From CAKRJP01 sp963658085 (GTDB lineage: Bacteria > Bacillota > Clostridia > Lachnospirales > Lachnospiraceae), in the NCBI GenBank assembly GCA_963658085.1, contig CAVKOU010000002.1, positions 1 through 64,000 of the forward strand: a stretch of DNA of 64,000 bases, given 5' to 3'. A program made the position numbers and the translations under genes. Numbering within the stretch: the stretch's first letter is position 1; the number at the start of each line of letters is the position of its first letter. Below are positions 62,412 to 64,000 of this stretch, one piece after another. The notes under the pieces are model-generated. The model did no database searches. It was given only the letters and a program-made list of their open reading frames with translations, and was not told where the DNA came from.

Positions 62412-63623
62412 ATGGCTACTTTTAATTTTGAAGATTTAAAAACTATATACAGCGGATTAGAAGAAGCTTTTGTTGTGATCAAAATTGGCGGCAAGAGTAT
62501 CGGAGATAAAAAGTATGGGTTAGCTGTATCCGATATTTATGTGGATCTTACCAGTGGATATGAGGCTTCTATTGCAGAGTTTTCAATCTATAATGTTTAT
62601 GACAAGTCTACTGCAAGCTTTCATATGGACAGCAATCTGAAGAAATTTGTGACTCTGGGTGCAAAGGTGGAGATTGCCACAGGTTATGGCCGTCAGGCGA
62701 AGAGTATATTTGTAGGGTCCGTTATGCGAGTGAATTACCGGCATGGTATGGAGGAGATTCCTTGTATCCGGGTATCTGCCATGGATGTAAAGGGTATCAT
62801 GATGTCCAGCACTTATTCAAGACAATTGAAAGCTTCTTGTTTTTCTGGGGCTGTTCAGGAAATTTTGGAGAAGAGTGTTTATACAAACATGCAGTCCTCC
62901 GGCATTATTGAGGAGATTCGAGTGACGGATACCCCAGATAAAGAAGGTTCCGGGCTAAGTGCCAAAGAGGATAGTTCCTTAAGCGGTGTAGGCTCTATGA
63001 CTGGCACTGGCAGTAGCTCTAGCAGTTCTGAAGTGACAGACAGAACCATCGAGATGGTGGCAGAAAGTGACTATGAATTTATCGTAAAGGCAGCCAAGCG
63101 TTACAATTATGAATTCTTTACCGAGTGTGGAAGTGTTTATTTTAGGAAGGCAAAGTCGGATACCGACATCAGGCTTGTAGTGACCCCTGACATGGGAATG
63201 TATAGTTTTGACATTTCCTATGATGTTACGGGAGTGGCCAACCAGGTTACGGTAAGAGCCACTGATGCTTCCAAGGCGAAGCTTATACAGGCGGTGCAGA
63301 AGAATCAGAACAGTCTGCCAAATAAGGCGAAGAACCTGATCAAAGGAAGCGAAAAGGTTTACATAGATGCTACGGCAACTTCCAAGGAGGAGGCAGAGTA
63401 CAGAGCCCAGTCCATTATGGACCAGGTGGCCTACAGATTTGGCTCCTTTGAATGTGAGATGCAAGGATTGCCAGAGTATCTGCCGGGATATTTTATGGAA
63501 CTTTCCGGATTGGGAGAAGGGATTGACAATACTTTTTATATCAACCGGGTGATTCATGAGATGACAAAAGACGGAAAGTATTTAGTGAAATTAGAAGGAA
63601 AAGCAGCTGGATTAAAGGAGTAA
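62412..63623 (+). CDS. Baseplate hub protein (gpD/gp27-like half of VgrG)
   Basis: A 403-residue protein with the hub fold of phage gpD/T4 gp27: GLAVSDIYVDLTSGYEASIA, AKVEIATGYGRQAKSIFVGS, ESDYEFIVKAAKRYNYEFFT and a C-terminal NTFYINRVIHEMTKDGKYLV. A Ser/Gly-rich loop (about residues 180-215) interrupts the first and second hub domains. The spike (gp5 half) is a separate gene starting 6 bp downstream, so VgrG is split here as in Mu-type tails. Ribosome binding site AAAGGAAAAA. Confidence 0.85.
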   Translation: MATFNFEDLKTIYSGLEEAFVVIKIGGKSIGDKKYGLAVSDIYVDLTSGYEASIAEFSIYNVYDKSTASFHMDSNLKKFVTLGAKVEIATGYGRQAKSIFVGSVMRVNYRHGMEEIPCIRVSAMDVKGIMMSSTYSRQLKASCFSGAVQEILEKSVYTNMQSSGIIEEIRVTDTPDKEGSGLSAKEDSSLSGVGSMTGTGSSSSSSEVTDRTIEMVAESDYEFIVKAAKRYNYEFFTECGSVYFRKAKSDTDIRLVVTPDMGMYSFDISYDVTGVANQVTVRATDASKAKLIQAVQKNQNSLPNKAKNLIKGSEKVYIDATATSKEEAEYRAQSIMDQVAYRFGSFECEMQGLPEYLPGYFMELSGLGEGIDNTFYINRVIHEMTKDGKYLVKLEGKAAGLKE

Positions 63624-63629
63624 TCATAC

Positions 63630-64000
63630 ATGGGTTTATACGATATTATGGATGAGATCGCCGCCAAGCAGGTGACTAAAACAGAGACCGGTGACAATCG
63701 GATGCCCGGAGTTGTAATTGGAATTGTCCAGTCCAACTATGCGCAGGAGATGCCGGGCCGTATCTGTGTGGAGATTCCTGTCAGGGATGCTTCGGCAAAT
63801 GAATTAAAGTGGGCTAGAGTTGCCATGCCTTATAGCGGAACCAAGTGGGGATTTTATTTCCTGCCGGAGGTGGGAGATCAGGTCCTTGTGGCTTTTGAAA
63901 ATGGAAATATCGAGAAACCTTATATCATCGGCTGTATTCCGAAGGACAGCAATAAATTTTTGACCGGTTCCGTAAAGGAAAAAAATGACTGCAAGCGCAT
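63630..64000 (+). CDS. Baseplate spike protein, gp5/gpV OB-fold (3' end outside window)
   Basis: A partial gene starting at ATG 63630 (AAAGGAG about 11 nt upstream) and open to the window end (123 residues seen). After a short helix (MGLYDIMDEIAAKQ) the OB-fold is clear: PGVVIGIVQSNYAQEMPGRI, VEIPVRD, KWARVAMPYSGTKWGFYFLP, EVGDQVLVAFENGNIEKPYI and IGCIPK. This is the part of VgrG/gp5 that sits on the hub and leads into the triple-helical needle; DUF4280 would cap it. Length and any effector extension cannot be judged here. Confidence 0.9.
   Translation, partial: MGLYDIMDEIAAKQVTKTETGDNRMPGVVIGIVQSNYAQEMPGRICVEIPVRDASANELKWARVAMPYSGTKWGFYFLPEVGDQVLVAFENGNIEKPYIIGCIPKDSNKFLTGSVKEKNDCKR

Noticed and set aside
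52658..64000. Interpretation as a prophage
   Set aside because: No integrase, repressor, terminase, portal, capsid or lysis gene is visible, DUF4255 and DUF4280 genes point to a CIS, and the upstream flank is normal chromosome. The right flank is not visible, so this is not absolute.

Overview
The window looks like chromosomal DNA of a low-to-mid GC Gram-positive anaerobe, most likely a gut or rumen Lachnospiraceae (Clostridia). The evidence is strong AGGAGG-type ribosome binding sites, an anaerobic NrdD/NrdG reductase pair under tandem NrdR boxes, a large Firmicutes-type SRP RNA, an atpZ/I-B-E-F-H-A-G-D-C operon, and families typical of this group (DUF1002, VanW, DUF4080 radical SAM, DUF1294). 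This placement rests on gene content; no database search was possible.

Region 1 (about 1-25 kb) is mostly housekeeping: trmB, tRNA-Lys(CTT), nrdD/nrdG, a phosphohexomutase, a GNAT protein coupled to a predicted GHSRGG hydrolase, an Sfp-type phosphopantetheinyl transferase with a small CFI-box protein, aroF/aroB, an HTH protein with long acidic repeats, dgt, tadA, the SRP RNA on the opposite strand, a B12/radical-SAM protein, a 33-residue membrane peptide, a VanW protein, an AIR-synthase-like protein, an Lrp/AsnC regulator with an aminotransferase, and trmL. A perfect 7-1-7 Fur/PerR-type box lies upstream of trmL with no obvious iron gene beside it.

Region 2 (25.7-33.2 kb) is the F-type ATP synthase operon. 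Its c subunit carries Glu33 and Glu66, the two-carboxylate ion-binding pattern, which suggests possible Na+ coupling. Short tandem repeats sit at two gene junctions.

Region 3 (33.5-42.3 kb) holds a 1869-residue surface protein with Ig-like and InlB-type repeats. It is followed by a signalling pair in divergent orientation: a membrane HATPase protein with no visible phospho-acceptor domain plus a 48-residue membrane peptide on the minus strand, and a membrane SpoIIE/RsbU-type PP2C phosphatase on the plus strand.

Region 4 (42.4-64.0 kb, continuing past the window) is the most interesting part: a contractile injection system (CIS) locus. The recognisable phage-tail-like parts are a Pvc16/DUF4255 cap, a DUF4280 PAAR-like tip, the sheath, two tube-type proteins, a tail assembly chaperone with a DUF6760-like partner (probably joined by a -1 frameshift at an AAATTTT slippery site), a large coiled-coil protein, two tandem CIS_tube/LysM-type baseplate proteins, a gpD/gp27-like hub and the start of a separate gp5-like spike. 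Upstream, in the same orientation and tightly packed, lie six genes that are not usual CIS parts: an RYxxGxLLTxxDF-type protein, a degenerate kinase-like membrane protein, a degenerate class III cyclase-like membrane protein, a MORN-repeat membrane protein, a secreted TolC-like coiled-coil protein and a secreted coiled-coil protein with a copper-amine-oxidase-type domain. My main hypothesis is that these form an envelope-spanning docking and signalling module for a cell-anchored CIS in a monoderm bacterium, controlled by the neighbouring phosphatase/HATPase pair. Later baseplate genes (gp25, gpJ-type), an AAA ATPase and effectors would be expected beyond position 64000.
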